From Paraburkholderia azotifigens (GTDB taxonomy: Bacteria > Pseudomonadota > Gammaproteobacteria > Burkholderiales > Burkholderiaceae), in NCBI RefSeq assembly GCF_007995085.1, contig NZ_VOQS01000005.1:1240001-1304000 (forward strand): a DNA stretch of 64,000 bases. Direction: 5' to 3'. How positions within the stretch are numbered: position 1 is the first letter of the stretch; each line of letters begins with the position of its first letter. A model generated the notes under the pieces. That model was not told the DNA's origin, searched no databases, and saw nothing but the letters and a program-made list of their open reading frames with translations. Shown here piece by piece: positions 34,592-42,646 of this stretch. The translations under genes and the position numbers were made by a program.

Positions 34592-36830
34592 CGCACGTTC
34601 CTTTATCGATCGGCAAAACGAACTGCATCGTCGCGCCCTGCCCTTCCTGAGACTCGGCCCAGATACGCCCGCCGTGCGCCTCGACGATGGACCGGCAGAT
34701 GGACAGGCCCATGCCCATGCCATCCGTCTTGGTCGTGAAGAACGCGTTGAAGAGCCGCCCGACGTTCTCCTCGCTGATACCCGTTCCCGAATCTTCGACG
34801 GCGACCTGCCCGTAATCGCCTTCCACGCGGCTCGTAGCGATCCGCATGCGCCGCGCGCGGCCCCGTGGTTGTTGCCGCGTTTGTTCCCGCGTTTGTTCCT
34901 GCGTTTTTTCCTTTACGTTCGCCATGGCCTGCACGCCGTTCATCACGAGATTGATGACGACCTGCTGCAACTGCACGCGATCGCCGCATACGAGGGGAGG
35001 CGGCTCGGCGAAACCCGTTTCCAGCTCGATCCGCGCAGCGTCGAGTTCGCGCCGCACGAGCTCGATCGATTCTCTCACGATACCGTTCAGGTCGAGCACG
35101 GCCTGGCCCGGATCGCGCTTCTGCGCCATCGAGCGGATCTGCCGGATCACGTCGCTCGCGCGCTTCGCGTCGCGCACCATCTGGCCGATGGACTGGCCGA
35201 CTTCGCCGAGATCGGGCTTCGCGCGGTTCAGCCAGCGCGACGCGGCATCGCCCGCCGTGACGATGGCGGCGAGCGGCTGCGTGACTTCGTGCGCGATCGA
35301 CGCCGCCAGTTCGCCGAGCATCGTGACGCGCGTCACGTGCGCGAGTTCCGCCGTCGAGCGGTCGAGCGCATCCTGCGCGAGCTGCCGCTCCGTCACGTCC
35401 ATCAACGCGCCCACATACTCGATATTCGCGGACTGCGGCACGGCCAGATGTGCGACGTAGTGCACGTACTTGATGCGGCCGTCGGGCATCTGCAGCCGGT
35501 GCTCGACGTCGACGTACGGCGAACCCGACAGCCCCGCTTCGTAGGCCTCGCGCACGAGGGGGAGATCGTCGGGATGGGTGCGCGCGAGAATCAGCTGCAT
35601 GCCGGGCATGTAGTCCGGCGAGTACTCGAAGATCCGGTAGACCTCGTCGGACCACCACATGTCGCCCGCCGGCAGACGCGTCGCGATACTGCCCGTGCGG
35701 CTCAGACGCTGCGCATCGGACAGGAACGCCTCGCTGCGCTCCAGCGCCTGCTCGGCCTGCTTGCGCTCTTCGATGTCGGTATTGACGCCGTACCAGCGCA
35801 GGATGCGGCCGTCCTGATCGCGCAACGGTTCGGCGCCGATATGCATCCAGCGGTACGCGCCGTTGCTCTGGCGAACGCGCGACACGTTCTCGAACGGCTT
35901 GCCCGTCGCGATCGCGCCGCGCCAGGCCGCGTGCATCGCGGGCCAGTCGTCGGGATGCACGATCGACGTCCACACGTCGCCGCTATTGCCCGTCAACGTG
36001 ATGCCGAGTTCGTTCCAGCGCCGGTTGGTGTAGCTCAGTTCGCCGTCGCGCGACGAACTCCAGACCATGCCAGGAATCGCGTCGATGGTCGCGCGCAGCT
36101 CTTCCTGCTGGCGCTGCAACTCGCCTTCCATGCGCTTGCGCACGGTGATGTCGTTGTTGGTGGCGAGCACCGCGCGCGGCCTGCCCTTGTCGTCGCGCCA
36201 CAGCGCGAAGCGGCTCGACACGATGACGGTGCTGCCGTCGCTGCGCACGCGCTGCAGCTCGCCCTCCCAGCGTCCGTTGCGGACCACTTCGTCGCGCAGT
36301 TCGTCGACGGGAATCGACGACGTCGTGCGCGTCAGTTCGTGAATAGGCTGGCCGATCGCCTGGCTCGCGCTCCAGCCGTACAGTTCCTCGGCGCCCTGAT
36401 TCCAGAACGTGATGCGGTCACTCATGTCGTAGGCGACGATCGCGTCGTGCGTCAGGTTGAGCAGTTGGATCTGCTCCTGCAGCCGCGCCGTGGTCGCCTG
36501 ATTGCGCAGCGCGAGAAAGGACGTCGTGCCGATGGCGAGCAGGCTCACCACGCAGCGCGCGATCGAACCGCCCGAGTAGTTTTCGTCGTGCGACATCATG
36601 AATGCGACGAGCGTCAGCACGACGCACGTGCAGGCCGTGGCGACCGCGGCCTGGCGCGAGCCCGTCGACGCGACCAGCAGCACCACGACCACGTACAGCA
36701 CGGCAATGGCGATATCGAGCGGTGTCAGCGCGTCGATCACGAAGACGATCAGGCCGACGACGGCGGCAAGTGCAAAGAGAACGCGCGCGTCGCGTGGCGA
36801 CGTCATGCCTGCGCCCTGACGGAACATCAT
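34578..36830 (-). CDS. Three-PAS membrane histidine kinase (FixL-like)
   Basis: A 750-residue sensor kinase. The N-terminus has about four membrane helices (residues ~15-110) with short loops, so no large periplasmic sensor. Three PAS domains follow at roughly 125-240, 250-370 and 385-505, the later two with PAC-like WYGVNTDIEERKQ and GALMDVTERQ endings. The HisKA domain carries the phospho-histidine in LAASIAHEVTQPLAAIVTAG. The ATPase has the N box INLVMNGVQAMA and the G box MGMGLSICRSIVEAHGG. A low-complexity TREQ repeat is inserted after the N box. The start at 36830 follows GGAG. The operon continues with the FixJ-type regulator. PAS-based control of a FixLJ-like pair suggests redox, oxygen or small-molecule sensing. 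Confidence 0.88.
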   Translation of the reverse strand: MMFRQGAGMTSPRDARVLFALAAVVGLIVFVIDALTPLDIAIAVLYVVVVLLVASTGSRQAAVATACTCVVLTLVAFMMSHDENYSGGSIARCVVSLLAIGTTSFLALRNQATTARLQEQIQLLNLTHDAIVAYDMSDRITFWNQGAEELYGWSASQAIGQPIHELTRTTSSIPVDELRDEVVRNGRWEGELQRVRSDGSTVIVSSRFALWRDDKGRPRAVLATNNDITVRKRMEGELQRQQEELRATIDAIPGMVWSSSRDGELSYTNRRWNELGITLTGNSGDVWTSIVHPDDWPAMHAAWRGAIATGKPFENVSRVRQSNGAYRWMHIGAEPLRDQDGRILRWYGVNTDIEERKQAEQALERSEAFLSDAQRLSRTGSIATRLPAGDMWWSDEVYRIFEYSPDYMPGMQLILARTHPDDLPLVREAYEAGLSGSPYVDVEHRLQMPDGRIKYVHYVAHLAVPQSANIEYVGALMDVTERQLAQDALDRSTAELAHVTRVTMLGELAASIAHEVTQPLAAIVTAGDAASRWLNRAKPDLGEVGQSIGQMVRDAKRASDVIRQIRSMAQKRDPGQAVLDLNGIVRESIELVRRELDAARIELETGFAEPPPLVCGDRVQLQQVVINLVMNGVQAMANVKEKTQEQTREQTRQQPRGRARRMRIATSRVEGDYGQVAVEDSGTGISEENVGRLFNAFFTTKTDGMGMGLSICRSIVEAHGGRIWAESQEGQGATMQFVLPIDKGTCDEQR
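34875..34910 (+). repeat. In-frame 12-bp tandem repeat inside the kinase gene
   Basis: Three 12-base units (CCGCGTTTGTTC twice, then CTGCGTTTTTTC) encode a repeated four-residue TREQ/TQEQ motif on the minus strand, between the N box and G box of the ATPase domain. The in-frame unit length allows copy-number change without a frameshift. Confidence 0.85.
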
Positions 36831-37065
36831 GACGCTCCGTGAATGCAAGGTGTCGCGGGCACGTGGGGCGGACGGCACATCTTTGGCATAGGCTTTCCTC
36901 GCGAGCGTTTGTCTGCGGGCGGCGCACCCCCGGTTCGCGCCGCCGCACGCGTCGCTCGACACTCGGAAATCCAGGAAGCCGGCCCATTTCGATCCGGATT
37001 GAAGTTTATCCGAATACCTCGAATTCCCTTGAGGTAGGGTCGCGGCGCGGCAAGGCCGGCCTGCC

Positions 37066-37449
37066 TCATTCGCCACTGGCGCAGTCGGGCTCTATCCTCG
37101 CGAGACAGCGCGATACTTCGCCGCCATCGACGGGCTTGGTCAGCACGCACATGGCGCCCAGATCGAGCGCCTGGCGGCGCACCGCGTCGGAGGCGAACGC
37201 CGAGATGAAAATGACGGGCTGCGTGACGCCCATTTCCAGCAGATGACGATACATGTCGAGACCGCTCATGCCGGGCATCTGCACATCGGAGATGATGCAC
37301 GCCACATTGCTCACGGTGCCGGATGCGAGGAACGCCTCGGCCGACGCATAGAGCCGGACATCCCAATCCAGAGAACGAACGAGGCTCGACATCGCGGTAC
37401 GGACGGATTCGTCGTCGTCGATGACTGAAGCGATCGGGTGGTTGTGCAA
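37066..37449 (-). CDS. Single-domain (CheY-like) response regulator
   Basis: A 127-residue stand-alone receiver. The features are SVIDDDESVRTAMSSLVRSL at the N-terminus, the phosphoryl-accepting aspartate in CIISDVQMPGMSG, the conserved serine of VIFISAFAS and the lysine of VLTKPVDGG. There is no output domain. It is probably a phosphate sink or a relay partner for the kinase operon immediately downstream on the same strand. No ATG fits the start. TTG at 37449 is chosen because GAGGAAA lies seven to eight bases ahead of it and the next methionine would remove the acidic pocket. Receivers next to FixL-like kinases often tune the response. Confidence 0.8.
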   Translation of the reverse strand: MHNHPIASVIDDDESVRTAMSSLVRSLDWDVRLYASAEAFLASGTVSNVACIISDVQMPGMSGLDMYRHLLEMGVTQPVIFISAFASDAVRRQALDLGAMCVLTKPVDGGEVSRCLARIEPDCASGE

Positions 37450-37730
37450 GCGACTTTCCTCGGCCGTTAGTTGACAACGGCACGCTGCTGCGTAATGCCG
37501 TTCAAGGTGAGTTCATCTTATGGGAATAGGCGCGCCGGGAGAATCATATGTAGGTATAGTCCGGCCAGCCTTACGGTACATGGCTTGCTGCCTCTTTCCG
37601 CGCGTGTGACGCGTCTGCACGCGCCTCGCTTGCGATGGCGGCGTGACACGCTTAAGCGTTCCTTCATTTTTCGGCGTCTATCCTGCTAACCGGTTCCCGT
37701 GCACTCCCTCGCAACCACGAGAACCGATTT
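37450..37730 (+). ncRNA. Possible small RNA upstream of an orphan terminator
   Basis: Both flanking genes read on the minus strand, yet this gap ends in a plus-strand terminator at 37731-37756. A transcript on the plus strand is therefore expected to begin somewhere in the gap. No reading frame with a ribosome-binding site and family similarity is visible. A TATCCT hexamer at 37679-37684 could be a -10 element, but no good -35 accompanies it. The 5' end is unknown, and the span given is the whole candidate interval. Confidence 0.3.
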
Positions 37731-37756
37731 AGCCGACGACGACGTCGGCTTTTTTT
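37731..37756 (+). terminator. Strong orphan Rho-independent terminator
   Basis: An eight-base stem AGCCGACG / CGTCGGCT with a four-base loop is followed by an uninterrupted T run on the plus strand. No plus-strand gene precedes it. On the minus strand the hairpin lacks a T run, so it does not serve the PilZ gene. Confidence 0.8.
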
Positions 37757-37769
37757 CGCGCAAGCCCAA

Positions 37770-37829
37770 GCGACGCGACGTAAGCGACGCGACGTAAGCA
37801 ACGCGACCTGAGCGACGCGACTTAAGCGA
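37770..37829. repeat. 14-bp tandem repeat crossing the stop codon of the PilZ gene
   Basis: Four consecutive 14-base units (GCGACGCGACGTAA twice, then GCAACGCGACCTGA and GCGACGCGACTTAA), followed by a partial unit. The fourth unit supplies the minus-strand stop codon (TAA at 37822-37824) of the PilZ gene. The unit is not a multiple of three. Confidence 0.85.
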
Positions 37830-38748
37830 GGCGGCTGTCGCGCAACGGGTTGCGTTCGGCGGGCACGGCCCCTGTGAGCACGTCCATCACGTAGTCTTTC
37901 ACCAGCGCGCACACGTCGCCCGAGGTATTGCCGAACTCGGCGCCCACCAGGGTTTCCCCGCCCTTCGTGCGGCGGTTGCGCGCGATGCAGTTCAGCGGCG
38001 CCGTGCGTACGCGGCCCGCGCGCGCGAGCGGCAGCGACAGCTTGAAATGCTCGCCGGGCGCGAGCGAATTCGAGTTCACGAGCAGGCCCACGCCCGCCGC
38101 GCTCAGATCGACCGCGCGAACTTCCGTGCCCGCCATCGGACGGTCGTTTCTGGACAGATGCGCAGTCACGTCGATGCCGACGCGCACGTGCCGGCGCAGC
38201 GCACGCGAACGGACTTCCGCCGGATAGCGCAGATACAGCACGTCGAACGGCGCCGCATGCCGGCCGATCACTTCCGATTCGAACGCATGCCGGTAGCGTC
38301 CCGCGATAAATTGCCCTTCGACGGCCTCGCCGGGCGCGAAGGAGGGATCGACGTCCTTGCCCGCGAGCAGCAGGCTGACGTCGTCGAGCACGCCGACGTA
38401 GCGCGTGCGCGACGAGATGGCCGGGCCGTTTGCCAGCGTGATGACGAAGTCTTCGGGGATGCAGCCCGCTTGCGGAAAAGCGCCGACGAGCACCTGCTCG
38501 TCGTGCTCGCGCCGCGCACGCCCGGAGGACGCGGGCGCGGCCTGTTCCTGCGCGGACAGCGCGTCGTTGCGGCGTTCGCCGGGAAGCAGATGCCTGAACG
38601 GCCCTAGCGCAAAGAGCCGCTCGCATTGCTCCGCGCTCTGGACGATGTGCCCGCGGCCCATCAGCAGCTTGCCGTCCGACGTGAACACCGAAAACGGCAG
38701 CGGAACTCCGATCGTGACTTCCCGTTGCGACAGCGGCACCAACGGCAT
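37822..38748 (-). CDS. PilZ-domain protein, probable cyclic-di-GMP receptor
   Basis: A 308-residue cytoplasmic protein. The N-terminal ~120 residues contain PLPFSVFTSDGKLLMGRGHIVQSAEQCERLF, a module seen in Burkholderia regulatory proteins. The middle part resembles the YcgR-type N-terminal flap. From ~210 the PilZ domain shows the RxxxR-type motif in LRRHVRVGIDV and the second-site motif DLSAAGVGLLV, together the c-di-GMP-binding signature. Such proteins usually brake flagella or control surface adhesion and polysaccharide. The ATG at 38748 has AGGAG about ten bases upstream. An in-frame extension upstream is arginine-rich shadow. The C-terminus ends inside a tandem repeat, so the last residues may vary between strains. 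Confidence 0.82.
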   Translation of the reverse strand: MPLVPLSQREVTIGVPLPFSVFTSDGKLLMGRGHIVQSAEQCERLFALGPFRHLLPGERRNDALSAQEQAAPASSGRARREHDEQVLVGAFPQAGCIPEDFVITLANGPAISSRTRYVGVLDDVSLLLAGKDVDPSFAPGEAVEGQFIAGRYRHAFESEVIGRHAAPFDVLYLRYPAEVRSRALRRHVRVGIDVTAHLSRNDRPMAGTEVRAVDLSAAGVGLLVNSNSLAPGEHFKLSLPLARAGRVRTAPLNCIARNRRTKGGETLVGAEFGNTSGDVCALVKDYVMDVLTGAVPAERNPLRDSRLA

Positions 38749-39087
38749 GACTCGTACTCTCCTCTCGATGGCTTTTTTGGCTTTTCGCTGCCTCGCGATT
38801 TGCGCAAATCGAGGCAGCAGCAAGTATGCACGACGTCGGTATCTTGACCAACCAGGCAAACGTTTGTCTGCGCAGATTGTTTCCACAGACGAAAAAGCGC
38901 CGGATCGCACGCGATGCCACGATCGCAACACTTCCTTTCCTGCGGTTCAAGAGTCTTCGCGGCTGCGCGTCCCTATAATGGCTCGCATCGGCGATGCCGG
39001 ATGACCGGCTTTGCCGCGGCGCGGTTCGCGTGCCATGACTTCGCAGGCTCTGCATCGCGAAAGCCCTATTTAACAGGAAGGCTCGAC
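38749..39087. promoter_or_regulatory. Divergent intergenic region, PilZ gene / VOC gene
   Basis: This 339-base gap lies between the minus-strand PilZ gene and the plus-strand VOC gene and should hold both promoters. It contains a short direct repeat (TTGGCTTTT-like) near 38770-38788. I find no coding frame and no clear operator. Confidence 0.3.
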
Positions 39088-39513
39088 ATGACTACCCAGG
39101 CACTCACCGCCGGCATCGATCACGTTGGACTGAGCGTTCGCGATCTAAAGCAGACGCGCGACTTCTTTGTCGAATGCCTGCACTGGAAGCAGGTCGGCGA
39201 AAAGCCGGAGTACCCCGCCGCTTTCGTATCGGATGGACACGTGATGCTGACGCTGTGGCAGGTCACGCATCAGGACAGGCTCATCGAGTTCGATCGCAAG
39301 AGCAATGTCGGTTTGCATCACCTCGCGCTGCGCGTCGGCAGCGAAGAAGCGCTCGATGAAATTTTCCGGCGGGTTTCGCAGTGGCCGGGCGTCAAGGTCG
39401 AGTTTTCGCCCGAGAACCTCGGCCCCGGACCCAAGCGTCACACGATGATCTATGAACCGGGTGGCATCCGGCTCGAGTTCGATTTCGATCCGCGTCTGAA
39501 AGCGGCTGGCTGA
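39088..39513 (+). CDS. VOC (glyoxalase/dioxygenase fold) protein
   Basis: A 141-residue protein of the vicinal-oxygen-chelate superfamily. Two beta-alpha-beta-beta-beta modules are visible. GIDHVGLSVRDLKQTRDFF has the first metal histidine, GLHHLALRVGSEEALDEIF the middle one, and MIYEPGGIRLEFDFD a C-terminal glutamate ligand. These match the H/H/E metal set of glyoxalase-I-like and extradiol-type enzymes. The ATG follows CAGGAAGG. It stands alone between divergent and same-strand neighbours. The substrate is unknown. Single-module VOC proteins of this length include lyases, resistance proteins and epimerases. Confidence 0.8.
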   Translation: MTTQALTAGIDHVGLSVRDLKQTRDFFVECLHWKQVGEKPEYPAAFVSDGHVMLTLWQVTHQDRLIEFDRKSNVGLHHLALRVGSEEALDEIFRRVSQWPGVKVEFSPENLGPGPKRHTMIYEPGGIRLEFDFDPRLKAAG

Positions 39514-39663
39514 ACCGGACGCCCCATTACGGGCAGACAGGCGCGCGACGGCCAGCTATCACCGCGGGTGATACCCCTATCAAAACAAACCGCGCGTTCT
39601 CCTCGTGATCTGTTGCTAGAGTGATGCCAGTGCAGTCTGGCGGCAACGGAGCAGAGGTTGAAC

Positions 39664-40611
39664 ATGGACCAGCTTTATATGTTGAAGGCGTTCGTCTCGG
39701 CGGCGCAGCATCAGAGTTTCAGCAAGGCGGCGGCGTCGCTGGGCGTCACGACTGGCTCCATTTCGAAGGCGATCGCGAAGCTCGAAGCGTCCATCCAGAC
39801 GCGCGTGCTTCATCGCACCACGCGCTCCGTCACGCTCACGGAAGAGGCGCAATCGTATTATCTGAGCTGCTGCCGTCTGCTCGAAGAACTCGACGAAGCG
39901 AATCGCCGCATCATGCGCGAACGCGAAGTGGACAGCGGCAAGCTGCGTCTCGTGATTCATCCCATGCTGGTCAGCGATACGTTCTCGCAGTTTCTGGCGA
40001 GCTATCGCGACGTCGCGCCCAATGTGAACCTTGTGGTCTCCGTGAACGAAGGCGCCGTCAATCTCTACGACGGCCAGTTCGACATGGCGATGCTGCCGCC
40101 GCATCAGGTCGAGCAGTCGGCTGTGATCCGCAGAACGTTGTTCAAATCGTCGCGCTCGCTCGTCGCGTCCGCCGACTATCTCGCGCAACGCGGCACGCCG
40201 AGGCACGCGGCCGATCTCTCCGAGCACTTCCTGCTGCTGCCGACCCAATCGCGCCAGCGCAACACGAACTACGTGCAGATGATCGAAAACGGCGAACCCG
40301 TGCAGGTGATTCCGATGTCGTCGATGGATGGCAACGACGTGCTGCTGCGCGCAGCGGCGCTCGCGGGCGCAGGCATCGCGGAGTTGCCCGAAGCGATTGC
40401 GCGTGAAGACGTGGCGATGGGCAAGCTGGTTCCCGTGTTGCCCGGCTGCTCGATCTCGGACAGCGAGGTCGAAGTCTGTCTGTTCTATTCGCACCGCGAA
40501 TTGCTGCCCGCGCGCTTCAGAACCTTTGTCGACTTTTGCACAGAGTTCTTTCGTCTCAACAGCGCACGACGCCGCACGCCGTATCTGGAGACCCAGCAGC
40601 GGGCGGCGTAG
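39664..40611 (+). CDS. LysR-type regulator
   Basis: A 315-residue LysR-type regulator: LKAFVSAAQHQSFSKAAASLGVTTGSISKAIAKLE, TRVLHRTTRSVTLTEEAQSYY, then an effector domain. The ATG at 39664 with AGAGG just ahead is preferred over a TTG six bases upstream. It ends eight bases before the end of a convergent LysR gene on the other strand, so the two regulators face each other tail to tail without a structural gene between them. Targets are unclear. The VOC gene upstream on the same strand is a possible partner. Confidence 0.82.
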   Translation: MDQLYMLKAFVSAAQHQSFSKAAASLGVTTGSISKAIAKLEASIQTRVLHRTTRSVTLTEEAQSYYLSCCRLLEELDEANRRIMREREVDSGKLRLVIHPMLVSDTFSQFLASYRDVAPNVNLVVSVNEGAVNLYDGQFDMAMLPPHQVEQSAVIRRTLFKSSRSLVASADYLAQRGTPRHAADLSEHFLLLPTQSRQRNTNYVQMIENGEPVQVIPMSSMDGNDVLLRAAALAGAGIAELPEAIAREDVAMGKLVPVLPGCSISDSEVEVCLFYSHRELLPARFRTFVDFCTEFFRLNSARRRTPYLETQQRAA

Positions 40612-40619
40612 CTGGCCGC

Positions 40620-41507
40620 TTAAGCTGCCGCCATCACGGGGCCGAACTGCGAACGGGTGACGTCCACGAATGCCTGCATCGCGCTCGACACATAGGCGTC
40701 GTGGCGACGGATGAACAGCGTCGCGACCTGCGCTTTCTCGGGCGGCAACGCATGGAGCGCGACGATCTCCTGCTTGGCCGCGCTAGCAACCACGCCGCGC
40801 GGCAACAGCGTCACACCGATACCCGCCGCAACGCACGCGACGATCGCGTCGAGCGAGCCGAATTCGAGCGGTGTGGCCGTGAGTATGCCCTTCTCCGCGA
40901 GCAGCGCATCGAGCCGCTGACGATACGAACAACCCAGCCTGAAGACGATTGTCTTGAGATCGGGCGACGCGGACAACGCGTCGATCGATCGCACGTTGCG
41001 CGACGTCACCAGCACCAGTTCTTCCTGGAAGATCATTTCGGCATGCAGGTCGGGATGATCGACGGGGCCCGCGACGAATGCGCCATCGAGCCGGCAAGCG
41101 GCCACGTCTTCCGTGAGGCTGCAACTCGTGCCTGTCGTCAGCGACAGGCGTACTTGCGGATAGATGCCCGCGAAGTTGCTGAGTATGGGCGACAGACGCA
41201 GCGCCGCCGTCGTTTCGAGCGTGCCCAGCGCGAGCGTGCCCGCCGGCGGGCCGTCGTCGAGCGCGGCGACCCGCGCGTCGGCAAGCAGCTTGGCAATGCG
41301 CGCAGCGTACGGCAGCATCCGTTGGCCCGCGGGCGTCAGGCTGACGCCGCGCACGTGCCGTTGAAACAGCGCGACACCGATCTCCCGTTCGAGAGCGCGG
41401 ATTCGTGCTGTGACGTTGGACTGAACGGTATGAAGTTCTACGGCCGCCCGGTTCATGCTGCCGTGACGGGCCACTGCCTCAAACACCTTGAGGTCGGCGA
41501 CATCCAT
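40620..41507 (-). CDS. LysR-type regulator
   Basis: A 295-residue LysR-type regulator of a different subgroup from its convergent neighbour: LKVFEAVARHGSMNRAAVELHTVQSNVTARIRALE, VALFQRHVRGVSLTPAG, and the effector segment DGAFVAGPVDHPDLHAE. The cysteine in RLGCSYRQRLDALL of the effector domain could be redox-active or merely structural. The ATG at 41507 follows GAGG. An in-frame start upstream at 41588 has poorer support. No divergent gene lies next to it: the small exported-peptide gene upstream is on the same strand. Its target is therefore not evident. Confidence 0.82.
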   Translation of the reverse strand: MDVADLKVFEAVARHGSMNRAAVELHTVQSNVTARIRALEREIGVALFQRHVRGVSLTPAGQRMLPYAARIAKLLADARVAALDDGPPAGTLALGTLETTAALRLSPILSNFAGIYPQVRLSLTTGTSCSLTEDVAACRLDGAFVAGPVDHPDLHAEMIFQEELVLVTSRNVRSIDALSASPDLKTIVFRLGCSYRQRLDALLAEKGILTATPLEFGSLDAIVACVAAGIGVTLLPRGVVASAAKQEIVALHALPPEKAQVATLFIRRHDAYVSSAMQAFVDVTRSQFGPVMAAA

Positions 41508-41659
41508 GCTGGGTACCTCGATGAAATCCTTAAGGCCTTCGCGGCCTGCGGGTCGACGCTCATCGTACACCAAAGATGCAGCGCTCACCGGCGGGGCGAT
41601 GGGTTCTCAACCGGGTTCGACCGTGCAAGGCACGTTGAGATACAAAGCCAGCCGCTTCT

Positions 41660-41785
41660 TCACTGCGCCTTGCGCCGCTTTTGCTGCGGCCCGCTCGCGG
41701 TGATCAGCGTGCATTGAACGGGATGCGCGAGTTCTGCGGCGAGTCCGCCTGCAAGAAAGAACAAGATTGCCAATAGACGTTTCAT
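41660..41785 (-). CDS. Small exported or membrane peptide
   Basis: A 41-residue open frame with a strong ribosome-binding site (GGAGG) seven bases before the ATG. The first 20 residues are a signal-peptide-like or membrane helix (KRLLAILFFLAGGLAAELA). A short tail with one cysteine (PVQCTLIT) and a basic end (QQKRRKAQ) follows. It is divergent from the redoxin gene with about 180 bases between. Small proteins of this kind are usually missed by gene finders. I do not recognise a family. Confidence 0.5.
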   Translation of the reverse strand: MKRLLAILFFLAGGLAAELAHPVQCTLITASGPQQKRRKAQ

Positions 41786-41964
41786 GATGCCTCCAGCTTC
41801 AAATGACGTCTTCGTTATAGCGCACAGCAGAGGTTCATTTGTGTCCCAATGTATCGGAACGCGCGCCTGATACAAGACGATTCAAATGCAAGACATGTCG
41901 ACACAGCGCAGATACGCGCACTCGTTTCAATACGTCCATGTCTTCTACAAAAAAGGACGCTGAC

Positions 41965-42606
41965 ATGTTCTCCCGACTCAAGACCTTGACCACCGTCGGC
42001 GCATTCGCCGCTATTGCCGCGCTGGGTGCTGTGGTCGCCAACAGCGGCGCCGCGACGGGCGGTCCCGTCCAGAACAATCGCGCTGCGCCGGAATTCGCGG
42101 GCATCGATCAATGGTTGAATTCGCAGCCACTGACTTTGCAGCAGTTGCGCGGCAAGGTCGTGCTGGTGGATTTCTGGACGTACACATGCATCAACTGCGT
42201 CAATACGCTGCCGCATGTCGAGAAGCTCTACGAGAAATACAAGGACCAGGGCCTGGTGGTGGTCGGCGTGCATACGCCCGAATATGCATTCGAGCGCGAA
42301 ACGAAAAAGGTCCGTGCGGCCATTGCGGAACACGGGCTGCAATACCCTGTTGCGCAGGACAACAGCTACGCGACATGGAATGCGTACGGCAATCAATATT
42401 GGCCCGCGGCCTATCTGATCGACAAGCAAGGGCACATCGTCTATAGCCACTTCGGCGAGGGTGACTACGATCAGATCGATGCCGCTGTCCGCGAACAGCT
42501 GGCGCGTCCGGCTCAGGCTGGACAACCTGCACAAGCGGCTCAAGCAGCACAAGCGGCTCAAGCAGGACAAGCAGGACAAGCAGGACAAGCAGGACAAGCG
42601 AGCTGA
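41965..42606 (+). CDS. Exported thioredoxin-like (redoxin/TlpA-type) protein with repeat tail
   Basis: A 213-residue protein with an N-terminal signal or anchor (TVGAFAAIAALGAVVANSGA). A redoxin domain of the DipZ/TlpA-like type follows: LVDFWTYTCINCVNTLPHVEKLYEKY contains the CINC active-site pair, GLVVVGVHTPEYAFE follows, and a cis-proline is expected in NQYWPAAYLIDKQG. It would reduce or isomerise disulfides, or reduce peroxides, in the periplasm. The C-terminal ~30 residues are a low-complexity AQAGQ tail encoded by 9-base tandem repeats. The start at 41965 is set by AAAAGGA. An ATG at 41938 is in frame but has no site. A role next to copper-binding peptides 1.5 kb away is possible but unproven. 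Confidence 0.82.
   Translation: MFSRLKTLTTVGAFAAIAALGAVVANSGAATGGPVQNNRAAPEFAGIDQWLNSQPLTLQQLRGKVVLVDFWTYTCINCVNTLPHVEKLYEKYKDQGLVVVGVHTPEYAFERETKKVRAAIAEHGLQYPVAQDNSYATWNAYGNQYWPAAYLIDKQGHIVYSHFGEGDYDQIDAAVREQLARPAQAGQPAQAAQAAQAAQAGQAGQAGQAGQAS
42562..42597 (+). repeat. 9-bp tandem repeat at the end of the redoxin gene
   Basis: Four perfect copies of GCAGGACAA, preceded from about 42512 by degenerate related units (GCTCAAGCA, GCACAAGCG). They encode the AGQ/AAQ tail. The unit is a multiple of three, so expansion or contraction changes tail length only. Confidence 0.9.
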
Positions 42607-42616
42607 CGGTGGACGC

Positions 42617-42639
42617 GGCGCGGTCGCGCAGACCGCGCC
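42617..42639. terminator. Hairpin between convergent redoxin and desulfhydrase genes
   Basis: A perfect nine-base GC-rich stem (GGCGCGGTC / GACCGCGCC) with a five-base loop lies between the two convergent stop codons. No T run follows on either strand, so it is a candidate bidirectional terminator with weak intrinsic properties. Confidence 0.4.
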
Positions 42640-42646
42640 GTCCCGC

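Noticed and set aside
37679..37684. TATCCT as the -10 of a small-RNA promoter
   Set aside because: No acceptable -35 lies at 16-18 bases, so I do not call a defined promoter and leave the 5' end of the candidate RNA open.
40612..40619. A terminator between the two convergent LysR genes
   Set aside because: Only eight bases separate the stop codons and no hairpin with a T run is present.
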